NCBI GenBank assembly: GCA_023249395.1
Contig: JAHFCS010000120.1
Span: 1 to 6,752 of the forward strand
DNA: 6,752 nt
Direction: 5' to 3'
From: Gemmatimonadota bacterium
GTDB lineage: Bacteria > Gemmatimonadota > Gemmatimonadetes > Gemmatimonadales > Gemmatimonadaceae
Part shown: piece after piece, positions 6,380 to 6,752 of the stretch
How the letters are laid out: the number at the start of each line of letters is the position of its first letter
How positions within the stretch are numbered: the stretch's first letter is position 1
Made by a program: the position numbers and the translations under genes
Notes under the pieces: generated by a model
The model's input: the letters and a program-made list of their open reading frames with translations, nothing else
Databases searched by the model: none
What the model was told of the DNA's origin: nothing

Positions 6380-6752
6380 ATGCTGAAACAATGGCTCGGC
6401 TCGCGCACTCCTCCGCCACCGAAGCAGCTTGCGGGGCGGATCGACGCGGCGGTCGGGAATCAGCCCTTCGCCGGCTCGGGGGATTTGTCCGTGGCGCTGA
6501 CGATGGCTGCCATCGCCATCCTCGAGGGACTCGAGTCCGCTGATGCCGGTGCATCGCCGCGTCCGACGGCAGTGCCCCCCGGGGAGCCGAGCGGTATGGA
6601 TCATCCCGCTCGCGAGACAGCGCTCGATCTGCTCGCTGCCGACGCCCTCATCACGTACGCGCTCGAGGCAGCGGCCGAGGACTGCGATTCATTTGCTGCA
6701 AGAACCGATGCGATGATCGAGCAGCTCTCCGGTCTCGCCCGCGAGGGCGATG
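6380..6752 (+). CDS. Hypothetical protein, unrecognised (3'-truncated by window edge)
   Basis: A frame opens with ATG at 6380 and remains open to the window end, giving 124 codons of an incomplete protein. Third positions are strongly G/C-biased and match the neighbours, which supports real coding. The visible sequence begins MLKQWLGSRTPPPPKQLAGR, has an Ala/Leu-rich helix-like stretch (SVALTMAAIAILEGL, about residues 37-51), then a Pro/Gly/Ser-rich linker (about 55-73). A second amphipathic helical part follows (ALDLLAADALITYALEAAAED, from about residue 79) before the edge. The hydrophobic stretches contain charged residues and look like packed soluble helices rather than membrane spans, and there is no signal peptide. 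I do not recognise the family. It is transcribed divergently from rfbF and overlaps by one base (TAATG) a 24-codon upstream reading frame. Its relation to CDP-sugar synthesis is unknown. Confidence 0.75.
   Translation, partial: MLKQWLGSRTPPPPKQLAGRIDAAVGNQPFAGSGDLSVALTMAAIAILEGLESADAGASPRPTAVPPGEPSGMDHPARETALDLLAADALITYALEAAAEDCDSFAARTDAMIEQLSGLAREGD

Noticed and set aside
5955..6554. Minus-strand frame covering the rfbF start and the divergent spacer
   Set aside because: It overlaps rfbF in another frame and runs antisense to the better-supported gene at 6380; Arg/Pro/Ser-rich and unlike any protein.
1..6752. CRISPR array, insertion sequence, tRNA or rRNA
   Set aside because: No regularly spaced repeats, terminal inverted repeats with a transposase, or tRNA/rRNA-like segments were seen; nearly all bases are assigned to coding sequence.

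Overview
The window comes from a G+C-rich bacterial chromosome. The genes are close-packed, third codon positions favour G/C, and housekeeping genes sit beside a nucleotide-sugar pair. The order recA-recX-alaS, the RecA and AlaRS sequences, and gene starts that lack Shine-Dalgarno motifs but carry -10-like boxes a few bases before the ATG would fit Gemmatimonadota or a similar high-GC soil or aquatic lineage. That assignment is a low-confidence inference made without any search.

Layout: (1) 1-903 (+) is recA, missing about 43 N-terminal residues at the window edge. (2) 904-1016 is a spacer with a G/C-rich hairpin followed by a T-rich tract, a likely partial terminator between recA and recX. 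(3) 1017-1484 (+) is recX, the RecA modulator. (4) 1507-4338 (+) is alaS, a full-length alanyl-tRNA synthetase with catalytic, editing and C-Ala domains. (5) 4335-5429 (-) is rfbG, CDP-glucose 4,6-dehydratase; its stop codon overlaps that of alaS. (6) 5438-6220 (-) is rfbF, glucose-1-phosphate cytidylyltransferase, the first gene of an rfbF-rfbG operon. (7) 6221-6379 is a divergent intergenic region with a perfect 13-bp palindrome and a possible 24-codon leader ORF. (8) 6380-6752 (+) is the start of an unrecognised gene that runs off the window.

Functionally there are two modules. recA-recX is recombinational repair with its own modulator, followed by the translation gene alaS on the same strand. 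rfbF-rfbG on the opposite strand converts glucose-1-phosphate through CDP-glucose to CDP-4-dehydro-6-deoxyglucose, the entry point to CDP-linked deoxysugars of surface polysaccharide. None of the later enzymes of that pathway is present here.

I see no mobile element, CRISPR array, tRNA or rRNA, and no clearly new multi-gene system. The points most worth a second look are the recA/recX attenuator-like structure, the leaderless-type starts, the isolated rfbFG pair and the unknown gene at the right edge.
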